In this document: positions 1 to 9,195 of the stretch, in pieces
Position numbering within the stretch: the stretch's first letter is position 1
Layout of the letters: every line of letters begins with the position of its first letter
Origin: Stentor coeruleus
Taxonomy: Eukaryota > Ciliophora > Heterotrichea > Heterotrichida > Stentoridae
DNA: 64,000 bases
Reading direction: 5' to 3'
Assembly: GCA_001970955.1 (NCBI GenBank)
Contig: MPUH01000132.1
Span: forward strand, 34,084-98,083
Notes under the pieces: model-generated
What the model was told of the DNA's origin: nothing
The model's database searches: none
The model's input: only the letters and a program-made list of their open reading frames with translations
Made by a program: the position numbers and the translations under genes

Positions 1-1
1 G

Positions 2-2155
2 CAGAAGAAGTTCTCACAGGAACTTGCTAATGAAGTTGCGGATAAATTCGATGTTAACAAAGATGGACTTGTTGATATTAATGACCTTATGGCAATTTTG
101 AGCAGTAAATGCTATCTTGATATATCGACAGGAAACACTTTTCCTACTAGGCCACTAAGTCCAAAAAAAGCTAAGGATATTATAAAGGATATTAGACATG
201 CACTGATTCAACAAAAGATTAACTTTTTAGATGCTTTTAATATATTTGATACTGATGGGCTTGGGGTCCTTTCAGCTAAGCAGTTCTCTGAAGGCTTGGC
301 AAAATTTATTGAGTTGTCTGAACCTATAAAGCATGGATTATTTGCAATAATGGACAAACTTGGTACAGGGCTTTTAACCCTAGAAGGTTTCCTTTCTGCT
401 ATAAAAGATAATGATATTGAACCTAAACCACACAAAGACTCTTGGAATTGGGAAAATGAAACTATAAAAAAAATCCGCAAATGGATTCGCAGCGAAAGCA
501 TAAGTGTTGAAGATGCTTTCAGAGCTTTTGACGTAGATTTTGATGGAGTAATAAGCAAAGAAGACTTAAAAATCGGGCTAATGACTGTACTGAAACTCCA
601 AACCAAAGAGTGCCCATCAAGCAAAATGGACCGGCTCTACAAACTTATGGATACCTTTAAACGAAATTCAATCCAACTTTCTGACTTTAAACTATTATTT
701 GAAGAAAATTCCAATCCTGACTGGAAAAAATCAGCCAAGCAACAGCTTGGCCTTTACCTATCGCGAAACTACCCAAATATCAAGATAGCATTTGAAGTTG
801 TTTCAGAGCTTACTGGAAAAATAAAGCTTGAACAGTTTATAAAATGGGTAGAATCAAATCAAGTCCTTAGAGGATTTAATCTAACTCAGCAATTACTTGA
901 AAAACTATTTGCTGACTTGGATCCCCATCGAAAAGCTTATATAACAGAAAGTGATTGGGATCATGCTTTTGAGAATATAAATTATAATGATCAATGTATA
1001 AAAGAAATCAAAGATGCTGTGAGGAGTAATTTCGTTGATATCCGCTCAGCTTTTGAATACTTTGCAAGTTTCCACAAGCCCCAGCCTAGTTTTAATATAG
1101 CCCTTGAAGACTTCCAGCAAGGTATTTCAGCTTTAGTTCCAAAGCGATTCACAGCAAATGAAGTTCAAGTATTTTGGAACAATCTATGGACAAGCCCTTT
1201 TATAGACTTTATCAGCTTTTCTAAAGAGTTTCATGATATTAAATTCATGAGCTCGTTTTCTCAGAGCTCAAAAAGGTCTTCAAACCATTCAACCCCTATA
1301 AGCTTTATGAGTTATAGCTCAACAAGTTCTTCAGACCCACTAAAAAGATTACAAAGCTTGATTAAAGCAAGTCCTAACAACATTGAAGAAGTTTTTAAAA
1401 ACATGGACACTGACCAATCTGGTAAACTTTCCTCTATGGAATTTCGAAAAGCCTTAAGAAAGTTAAGCCTTGGACTCAGTGCAAGAGATATCGATTTAGT
1501 TATGTCTCGAATCGACACAAATAATGATGGACAGATTGACTGGCAAGAATTTCAAAAGAACTTCAAATCTTCAGAAACTGAAAAATATACTAATGGTGTT
1601 GCTCAAGGAAGGATTCAGAAAATGCGCCAAAATATGAATGCTTATATGCTTTCTCCTAAAGATGCGTTTTTGCAGTTTGACCCAAATCGTGTTGGGACCT
1701 TAGATTTCTCGCATTTTACCCAGTTAGTTAATAGGCTTTGTGAGCTTTCTGGAGAACCTGTTCCAGCTTTTACAGTGCTAAAAGATCTTTATGATATTAT
1801 TGATATAAGAAAAGATGGGATTATTGATATGAGAGAATGGTTAAATACATTTAAAGGGGAAAACAAATTGTGTGAAGATTCCAAGGAATTTGATGAGGCT
1901 ATTAGGATTATTTCTAGAAATAGGAAACTATTGCTAATAACTTTTGAAGCAATGGGTAGAAATGGAAGAGTTGAGATAAATCAAGCTAAGGATATTTTGG
2001 CTAGTGTGATGAGAGGGGTTAAGATATCAGATGAAATGTGGAATAAGATTGTTGGAGTCGCGATTAAAGATGGGATGGTGGATTTTAGATTCATGCTAGA
2101 AATTTATAAAGATAGAGCATTAATGAAGCAGTGGCACCCTAGACCGGTTAGTTAA
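2..2155 (+). CDS. Multi-EF-hand calcium-binding protein, 5' partial
   Basis: The reading frame is open to the left edge from base 2, so the start lies outside the window; about 717 residues are visible, ending in TAA. Canonical 12-residue EF-hand loops are readable: DVNKDGLVDIND (from about base 50), DTDGLGVLSAKQ (about 248), DVDFDGVISKED (about 530), DTDQSGKLSSME (about 1405) and DTNNDGQIDWQE (about 1513). Degenerate loops lie between and after them. A Ser-rich linker at about 1250-1340 separates an N-terminal and a C-terminal EF-hand block. Known for the family: EF-hand loops bind Ca2+ through side chains at loop positions 1, 3, 5 and 12. Inference: a calcium sensor or a structural cortical protein. 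There is no kinase or membrane segment in the visible part. A specific orthologue is not recognised. Confidence 0.9.
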   Translation, partial: QKKFSQELANEVADKFDVNKDGLVDINDLMAILSSKCYLDISTGNTFPTRPLSPKKAKDIIKDIRHALIQQKINFLDAFNIFDTDGLGVLSAKQFSEGLAKFIELSEPIKHGLFAIMDKLGTGLLTLEGFLSAIKDNDIEPKPHKDSWNWENETIKKIRKWIRSESISVEDAFRAFDVDFDGVISKEDLKIGLMTVLKLQTKECPSSKMDRLYKLMDTFKRNSIQLSDFKLLFEENSNPDWKKSAKQQLGLYLSRNYPNIKIAFEVVSELTGKIKLEQFIKWVESNQVLRGFNLTQQLLEKLFADLDPHRKAYITESDWDHAFENINYNDQCIKEIKDAVRSNFVDIRSAFEYFASFHKPQPSFNIALEDFQQGISALVPKRFTANEVQVFWNNLWTSPFIDFISFSKEFHDIKFMSSFSQSSKRSSNHSTPISFMSYSSTSSSDPLKRLQSLIKASPNNIEEVFKNMDTDQSGKLSSMEFRKALRKLSLGLSARDIDLVMSRIDTNNDGQIDWQEFQKNFKSSETEKYTNGVAQGRIQKMRQNMNAYMLSPKDAFLQFDPNRVGTLDFSHFTQLVNRLCELSGEPVPAFTVLKDLYDIIDIRKDGIIDMREWLNTFKGENKLCEDSKEFDEAIRIISRNRKLLLITFEAMGRNGRVEINQAKDILASVMRGVKISDEMWNKIVGVAIKDGMVDFRFMLEIYKDRALMKQWHPRPVS

Positions 2156-2631
2156 GATATTATTAGTAAGGGATAGTAATTAATAATTAAATTTATGGGA
2201 AAAGTATAATAAATAGAATTAGGAGGATATTGGAATTTATGTGAATTTATATTTTTTAGTGAAATGTAGATACAAAAAAGAAGGTGTGATATTATAATGA
2301 AATACCACCTACCTTTGTTTTGTGCATTTTTTAATGTGATATTATGCTATTTATTTAATACATTATCATGAAAATAAATTACTAGAACCCATTTCATTGT
2401 TTAAACAATCTAAATATATTCAGTCATCTATTTTTTATTAATTTCTTAGATTTAATTAAAGTTATTCAATGAATAGTTCTTAAGGAATGCAAGTGAGAAA
2501 GAAACAAGAGAAGATTTTTCATTTGACAACAAAGTTACATGTAAGAACTAGTAATTTCTATTCAGTGGCAACCACATGATGATGCTAACTATTTACAATT
2601 TTCTCTTTACTCCTATATCCCATAATATCTA
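2156..2631. other. AT-rich intergenic region
   Basis: Between the EF-hand gene and a small hypothetical gene. I see no open frame of note, repeat or RNA gene. Confidence 0.5.
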
Positions 2632-3000
2632 ATGCTAACAGGTCTTGATGGTAGTCAAAAAGAATTTAAAAACATCCAAAACAATTTCAAATCGAATTTT
2701 TCCAATGAAAACTATTCAAAAGAGCTCCTATCAATGAATCAACGAGCTATTTCTGCTAAGAAGCCAGCTAGGTCTAGAATAACCTCACTTTCATCGTTTC
2801 TTTTACCTAAAGAAAGAAAACTAAAGCTCACTACCCGTTTCGGGTTTTCTAATAGCCAAATTCAGTCATATGAGAAACTTGTTTGCAAGATGAGGAAAAT
2901 GTGTGAAGAGGAAAAAAGCGATTTGATATCTGAACTGCTTCGCCAAAGTAATATTAATGGACTCTATTGCTTTTATTTAGGGTTATATTCATGTGTATAG
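2632..3000 (+). CDS. Hypothetical protein, 122 aa
   Basis: ATG is the first Met after an in-frame TAA; the stop is TAG. The product is basic and hydrophilic (Lys/Arg/Ser-rich) up to about residue 105, with a short helical stretch around KMRKMCEEEKSDLISELL. The last 20 residues become hydrophobic and Cys/Tyr-rich, which may be read-through past an unseen exon boundary. No known domain is recognised. Flanks are AT-rich, and the frame stands out by its codon-like composition. It could be a decayed fragment, but 122 codons without a stop in such AT-rich DNA favours a real gene. Confidence 0.5.
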   Translation: MLTGLDGSQKEFKNIQNNFKSNFSNENYSKELLSMNQRAISAKKPARSRITSLSSFLLPKERKLKLTTRFGFSNSQIQSYEKLVCKMRKMCEEEKSDLISELLRQSNINGLYCFYLGLYSCV

Positions 3001-3672
3001 GATTAATGTGATTGGTTTCTTTAGTGAAAGATAAATAGTAATGAGAAGCAGGAAGATAATTTTTTTATTAAAGTTGGTTTAGTCAGAATTTTTACAAAGA
3101 AGGGTTCAATTATTTTCGATAAAAGGGTTGATAAAAAATTATTCGACAATATGTGAGATATAGATAAAAACTATATAAAATTTGTACAGATAACTAGGAA
3201 ATATAGCAAGCTTTTTAAATGAATGATTAGATAGTAATAACTTTTAAAGATAAGTATGAGAAAATCATTGAAATAATCATAAGAAAGTTATTAAATAGTA
3301 TGCAATGCATGACTTACAAGCAGATAACCTAAAATAATTTTAAAGCTAATTATTACTTCCTTAAAATCCCAAAATCTTACCTACTCANGATAACCTAAAA
3401 TAATTTTAAAGCTAATTATTACTTCCTTAAAATCCCAAAATCTTACCTACTCAAGCCAAATTTTCTATAACAGCTTCTTATCAAAAACTCGCAGAACATC
3501 TAAAAATTATATCAATTTTATTGCCGCTTAAAAACCTATTTGACCATAAAACTCTATCAAAACTTATAATCTTATATCCAAAAATTTCTGCAAAGAGAAA
3601 TTTTAAAAATCTATTAAACTCATATCAGCTTAGAATAGACAAAAATGAATTCTTATAAAAGGTTTAATAGCA
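3001..3672. other. AT-rich intergenic region with one assembly junction
   Basis: No gene is supported. It contains the N at 3388 and its flanking duplicate (separate entry). Confidence 0.5.
3323..3453. repeat. Unmerged contig overlap around N at 3388
   Basis: Bases 3323-3387 are repeated exactly as 3389-3453, with one N between. This is the pattern of two contig ends joined without collapsing their overlap, not a biological tandem repeat. Confidence 0.9.
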
Positions 3673-4005
3673 ATGGACAAGAAAAATGAAGTAAGAGTCA
3701 GTCACGGAAAGCCTCACACAGTGTATGTTGGTGCATCAAAAGAAATCCTTAAAGAAACTGGCTCTGTCGAACTCCATGGCCTAGGGGAAGCAAATTCTAA
3801 CGTTGTACGTGCAGCTGAAATGCTCTGCTCTTTAGGTTACGCTGTGTTGGACAAATTCGAGACATTTAGCGTGAGCGAACCAGACAGGAATCAAGTACTG
3901 CGAATTCGAAACAAAGTTGTGATTAAACTTCTTAGAGGACCTAATTTTGAAAAGGCCTACAATGATTTCAAAGTTTCTAAAGCTACTAAAGTTCCCGAAA
4001 ACTAA
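3673..4005 (+). CDS. Alba-domain nucleic acid-binding protein
   Basis: A compact 110-residue protein, ATG to TAA. The sequence reads as a single Alba fold: a beta strand with an N-terminal basic segment, then VELHGLGEANSNVVRAAEML, the typical Alba helix-1 region with the conserved G-x-(A/G)-I/N-x-A pattern. An alternating strand LRIRNKVVIKLLRGP and a short Lys-rich end follow. Known for the family: eukaryotic Alba proteins bind RNA (RNase P/MRP subunits Pop6/Pop7/Rpp20/Rpp25, or translation regulators) or DNA. The length suits the small Rpp20-like or protozoan Alba-only class. There are no RGG repeats, which argues against the long Rpp25-like class. Which RNA complex it serves cannot be told. 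Confidence 0.85.
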   Translation: MDKKNEVRVSHGKPHTVYVGASKEILKETGSVELHGLGEANSNVVRAAEMLCSLGYAVLDKFETFSVSEPDRNQVLRIRNKVVIKLLRGPNFEKAYNDFKVSKATKVPEN

Positions 4006-4139
4006 TTAGATATAATTGTTAGGCATTTTAGTATAGAGACATAGAAATCTATAAGAAGTATGCACTTTTGATAATCAGTTAAAAAATTTATCACTGATTT
4101 TTTCCTTATTCTAAAGTCAGAAGCTTGACTGATTTTTGA

Positions 4140-4900
4140 ATTTTAAAAGAAATATTTAATATACTCAAGTTAAGCCACAGTCTACTAGTAAAACTCTTGA
4201 TTCAAATAATCTTTAGTCAAGAGAATTGACTTGCTCGAAGATGTTTATTCTAATCTCCAACTGCAGCACAACATTTTCACCTTTACTACAGACTGCTGCT
4301 CGAGTTAGNAAGAGAATTGACTTGCTCGAAGATGTTTATTCTAATCTCCAACTGCAGCACAACATTTTCACCTTTACTACAGACTGCTGCTCGAGTTAGA
4401 AACTTGCTAAACCTTGAAGAACAAGTAAACGTTTTATGATTGCAGCTTCTAATATAAAAGACAAAACCAAAAGTCCTTTGAAAACACTGAAAATATTACA
4501 ATGGCCTCCTCAGTCGCTGAAAGAACTGGTTTTTCTTGTAAATCTTTACCAGAAATTCAAGCTTCTTTATCAGACATAAAACAAATACTCACTCAATTTT
4601 CATGAGACGAAAAGTTAATTCTTAAAAAAAAGTCCAATGCAAGGAAGAACTTTTGAAAATTATTCAAGATCTTGAAGTTGATTACAAGATGTAAAAAAGA
4701 AGCCATTGGATTATAGTTAACATTAGTGAGCAGTCTTTCGCATCTAACACATCATTAATTAAATCTAGCAAGATTCAAGAGATAAGAGTTAAACATGGAT
4801 GAGGTAAATTGAAATAGTTTAGAAGAGCATGCTTTATGTGGATGCAAGGAGGGATAGTTAGCTTCTTAAAGAACTGTTTTATGCAAATGTCTTAATCATC
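4140..4900 (+). pseudogene. Decayed coiled-coil coding relic
   Basis: Short stretches of protein-like sequence occur in several plus-strand frames without one intact frame. One starts at the ATG at 4501 and runs about 38 codons to a TGA. Homopolymer A8 (about 4624-4631) then throws the frame; the next frame over continues with VQCKEELLKIIQDLEVDYKM. An upstream frame (about 4350-4420) reads RVRNLLNLEEQVNVL. Several TAA/TAG/TGA interrupt all of these. I read it as a decayed gene for a coiled-coil protein. The assembly duplicate at N 4309 lies inside it. Chance protein-like frames are the alternative. Confidence 0.4.
4219..4399. repeat. Unmerged contig overlap around N at 4309
   Basis: Bases 4219-4308 are repeated exactly as 4310-4399 on either side of a single N. 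This is an assembly artefact of the same kind as at seven other places in the window. Confidence 0.9.
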
Positions 4901-6447
4901 AAGCTAAGAATTATATTTATTGCTTAAAGTTTTTATACATGAAATAGTTGTAGATATATTTTTATTTTTGAATTATTTATAGATTAACCTTATATTTCAA
5001 TGAAAAGTTTAGAAAACTTGATATTTATATGAAGTTTCATCTCTTATATATTATTTAGGTTCAGTGAAATTAGATTTAATTATAAAATCAGTTATAGTGA
5101 AATAAACTATATGATAATAGTTTTATTTAATATTTTTTGATATAACTTAAGCAATAAATAGCACACGATCTCCATCAATTTTTAGCATTTAGATACTAAT
5201 TATTAATACTAAGTTTGCTTTGCAAATAATACCCATAACTTTTAAAGTAGATTTAAGAGCTTTATTAAACTCCAAGCCTAAAAAGTGCATATGCAAGCCA
5301 AATTTACCAAAATAAATCCATTCCAAAATTATCAAGCCCACTTTATGCCTTCTTGTTATTAATTTTCAATAGCAAACCAATTTAATTAATATTTCACATC
5401 TTCATATAAATATGCATTTATTTGAGGTTAAACTTTTAATAATTTTCAAAGAAATCCTATATAAATAATAATATTAACTAAATTAAATATGTCATCCAAA
5501 TATTCAATTGCTTATATCGTATGTCATTTGAAGCAGTAAAAATTTACTACAATTAGCTTTTATAAAGAAATAAAGCTTAATTCGATACATCATTCTTAGA
5601 AGTGAAAGTACTATATGTCATCTTTTTATGCTTTTTTTCACACTGGCAAGGGATTAAATTATTAGTTTTTGATGTACTTGATGCATTTGAAGTTGAAAAT
5701 TTTGTGATATTTTTATTTTACAAGGCAAAAAAGTAAAAAATTTTCATGTTGCCAGGTCATAAGCAGCTCAAACAAATTTAAAAGCTTATTCACTCTAAAT
5801 AACGATAATTAATAAAAAATATTGTATTAGATGCCGTGAGAGTTGGTATAGATCTTATACTAGCCTTAAATTATGTCTTTTATCTGATTATTCAACCTTA
5901 CAAATAATAAATTAGCTTATTCAGTGAAAATGATCTTTTACTCTAGACAATGCATAATGCTTTTCTTCTATCCAAAAACTACGCAAAAATTATTCTAAAA
6001 ATATCAAAACATTCTTTTACCCTTCAATACATTAATTAGCAAGATTAAAATTTTGGGCTCTAAAAAAATTAGCTCCTGTTAGCCGGCATCATAACCATCA
6101 TGCACACAGTTCTTGAATTAAAAAATATCACTAGTAATCTCTAAAAATTCCTCATAAAAATCATGGTTCAACAGTCTGGCTAAATATGGAAAATTTACTA
6201 CATAAAAAAAATTCAGTTTTTCCAAGCTTTTTACCCATAATAAGCTTAGCCTATCATTCCTTTTGCTACCGTAGCTAATAGGAATATCGATGGGTAAAAA
6301 AATCATCTTTCATTCAAATATTGTTTATTTTTTCATAGTTTACCAAGAATCCATCTCACAATATTCGGTAAAAGTGGGATGTTCTTCAACAAATCCTTGT
6401 AATTTCAGTTTATAAAGTAAAACTATAAATGTGGTTGGTTAATAAAT
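4901..6447. other. Long AT-rich gene-free region
   Basis: About 1.5 kb with no supported gene. A 62-codon minus-strand frame at 6118-6306 has a protein-like composition and seems to continue past its TAA in the same frame for about 30 codons, so it may be another relic. I cannot name it. No repeat array or RNA gene is seen. Confidence 0.4.
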
Positions 6448-7035
6448 ATGTCCATAACAGTTGGCTTTGCAAGCGAAATTTTAAAAAACGTGAAGTTTGA
6501 TGATGGCCGTCCTAAGGCATCTGACTGGACTCATCACTTTAATCTAGTCAAGCCCATGCCCATGAAACTCGAAAATTTTATCGAGCACTTTCTTTATCAA
6601 TTAAACTTAGATGAAGAACTTTTGGTGCATGCTTTCGGAATTGTTGAAAGTGCTCTTGAGGAATTGACCTCTTTAAACGTTCATAGGATAGTACTTACGG
6701 CCCTTGCGATTAGTTACAAATTCTGTATAGATTGTCCAGCCACCAATTCACAGATAGAAAAAGTTGGTGGACTTAAGCCTGGAGAACTGCTAACACTCGA
6801 AACAGTACTTTTAGATGTATGTCAGTGGAAAATTCATCAATTAGATTACACTGAAAGAAAAAACTCCCTAATTAAAATTGGAGAAGAAGAACTTACTTGT
6901 AGAAAAGAAGTTCACGATGAAGATAATGAAGATAATGAAGACTATGAAGATTTGGTTAATCTTGATGATAGTGATACGACCGGATGTGAAACTAATGAAA
7001 GCTTTTCTGAACTTAGTGCCTTTTTCACATTTTAA
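6448..7035 (+). CDS. Cyclin (PHO80/cyclin-P/U-like)
   Basis: 195 residues, ATG to TAA. A single cyclin box spans about residues 40-135, recognisable by VHRIVLTALAISYKFCIDCP followed by the helix that begins LKPGELLTLETVLLDVCQW. This matches the PHO80-like (cyclin P/U) pattern of a truncated one-fold cyclin: HR-(L/I)-(L/V)-x-A-x-x-(L/I)-(A/S)-x-K-(F/Y), then EL-x-x-LE-x-x-(L/F)-L. Known for the family: such cyclins bind a Pho85/CDK5-like kinase and act in nutrient or cell-cycle signalling. The C-terminal tail (about 155-195) is acidic (EDNEDNEDYEDL). It is flanked on both sides by long gene-free DNA. The specific CDK partner is not predictable here. Confidence 0.85.
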   Translation: MSITVGFASEILKNVKFDDGRPKASDWTHHFNLVKPMPMKLENFIEHFLYQLNLDEELLVHAFGIVESALEELTSLNVHRIVLTALAISYKFCIDCPATNSQIEKVGGLKPGELLTLETVLLDVCQWKIHQLDYTERKNSLIKIGEEELTCRKEVHDEDNEDNEDYEDLVNLDDSDTTGCETNESFSELSAFFTF

Positions 7036-8479
7036 AGTCTGAAGCGATGTAATTTAATTAAATTTATACTTTGTAAGCTAGTTATCATTTATGAAATAAC
7101 TGTGCCTAAAGAAAAATCAGGGAAAATTAAAAAATTCCATTTAATAGTACGAGCTTTACTATGTCTTCCAAGCTTTGATATGTTTTAGCATTAAAGTCAG
7201 TGACTAAAGTAAACAATTTTTTATTGCTTCAACTAACGGTAGAATGCAATTTTTTTAATTAAATACCCTTTTCACTTGTATTTAAAAATAGAAAAAAATC
7301 TTAGTTTTAATAATAAACAAAGAATTTGATTTCGATTTATATTGATTTCCTATGATTTTTTCACTTAAAAACCTTATACTACTTCAAATTAGAATTTTTT
7401 TTTAAGTTTAAGTGAAATGGTTCTAGAAGTATTATTTAATTCAAATTTTCCAATATGGTTTTTCGGCTTTGATAAGCAACTTTTGAGAAATAAAGATTCT
7501 GTGACTATTTAAAAGCATGTGAGAGTTAACTTAGTGGCTCTTGTGATACTTTTCTTGTTGCGGAAGTTTTAAAATAAAGTATACTTTTTACTATATAAAG
7601 ATAAAAGTCAATTATACGTAATGAACACTTAAGTGAGTTTGCAGTTGGGTAAGCGAAGAAAAGCTAATGCTAAGTTCTCAAAGCAATTTCATTTGAATGT
7701 GTTTTAGATAAAATTTTGCCTTATCTTTATGATAAAATCTTTTTAATAAAAAAATTGCATCGTTGTAAAATTATCGAAATTTTAATCAAAAATCATAATA
7801 TTAGTTTTGCAAACTTTCTGATTGCTAAATAATTACCAAAAATTATAGGCAAATTAACATAAGTTTCAATTGCGGAAACATATACCAAAAATGATGTAAG
7901 CAAAAATCCATATTGTTTTATAATTTTATCTTGAAATTCTTACGTATTACGAAAGGCTGAATTGTGCTAGAGGAAGCCAAAAATCTTTAGAAATTAATAA
8001 TTACACTAGATTAAGATTCGAATTTAATAATACCTTTATGAGTTTGATAAACTATAACAAATAAAGCATTTAATCATAAATTGTATAATATTTTCTAGTA
8101 CTTCAGAACTTTTATAACTTAAAAAAGTGATAGTTTGATTATCAAGATTAAATAAATACCTAAAGAAAAGATAATATTATAATTTTCAATCCGTTTACAT
8201 AAGGAAGTTGGCAATCTTGCCTTTATTCTAATAGAATTTCCCTAATTTAATAATAAATAATATTTAAGCATATTTAAAACTATAGATTAACATTAAATTT
8301 TAGATGAATATATCATATGCTATTATAATAGTTTATTAAAGTGCTTTTATAGTATTTAGAATAAACTAAACCTTTAAATAAATAGTGCACTTATAAAAAC
8401 TTTAGTGTATTATTAATTCAATTCTAATATTATAACCTAATGAGACAATTTTTACTTTTGTATTATAATTTATATTAAA
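7036..8479. other. Long AT-rich gene-free region
   Basis: About 1.4 kb of AT-rich DNA downstream of the cyclin gene. I see no supportable gene, repeat array or RNA. Confidence 0.45.
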
Positions 8480-8602
8480 CATGGCTATAATAAAGTTGAG
8501 AATTTAAAAGAAAAATACGATGAAATTCTTAAAAAATATACAAAAATCAGTGAAGAATATAAAGATCAACAATCAAAAATTCCTGAACTGGTGAAAGAAT
8601 AA
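8480..8602 (+). pseudogene. Isolated coiled-coil fragment
   Basis: A 40-codon frame without its own ATG ends in TAA and encodes a strongly charged helix (VENLKEKYDEILKKYTKISE and on). It looks like the last exon-sized piece of a coiled-coil protein, with nothing intact upstream. It is most likely a gene remnant. Confidence 0.3.
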
Positions 8603-8649
8603 GACATTAATAGTTTTTTAAAACTTTTATTGTTTTATTACTATGCTAA

Positions 8650-9099
8650 AAGTTTTATTATATATAAATTCATTTATTTAGATATAATGATAATTTCTTT
8701 GTATTCCATTTAATGATATCTTCTGACATAAATGTAGCTTTTCCTTTATAGAGTAAATAGCCTAAATAAGCTACTCCTATAACTCATGCTATGAGAATCT
8801 AAATAGATATCAAGGTAGAGCACTTTTTAGACGAGATGGCCAGATGAAATTATCTGCTATTTCGTATTCTTGGTTTATTGGAAGGATTACTCAGCATAAA
8901 GCAAATACTGTCAAGTAGATGACTCGTCAGATTATGCTTAAGAACAACAAATCTCTTTGATATTACTCAAATCATCTTCGATACTTAAGTATATATCATA
9001 TGATAATAGAACTAAAAGAACAAATACTAAAAAGTAGCCTAGAAATACGATTATAAATATATATTGATGTATTTTTGAAGCGTATTGCTTGATATCCAT
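8650..9099 (-). pseudogene. LMBRD2-like (LMBR1 family) membrane protein relic
   Basis: On the minus strand, from an ATG at 9099 downwards, consecutive blocks resemble the N-terminal membrane half of LMBR1-domain proteins. A first helix around VFLGYFLVFVLLVLLSYDIY is followed by IEDDLSNIKEI. A second block contains (W)RVIYLTVFALC(W)VILP and SRLKSAL, which is the family pattern W-R-x-x-YW...C-W-x-ILP...LKSAL. A third reads ILIA(W)VIGVAYLGYLLYKGKA. The blocks lie in different frames, with at least two frameshifts, one TAG and three TGA. Two of the TGA (8927-8929, 8891-8893) sit at conserved Trp positions. Only about 140 of the usual 600 or so residues remain, so it is a truncated relic just downstream of the DUF229 gene. 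Confidence 0.65.
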
Positions 9100-9195
9100 A
9101 TGATGAAAAGGAGAACATTACACATGCTATAAAATTTCGATACTTATTCAGCTAATGATCCACAACTTTATAACTAATTAATATAGATTTCTATG

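Noticed and set aside
6118-6306. 62-codon minus-strand gene
   Set aside because: Composition is plausible but there is no homologue, it is short, and similar sequence continues past the stop, so it is more likely a relic or chance.
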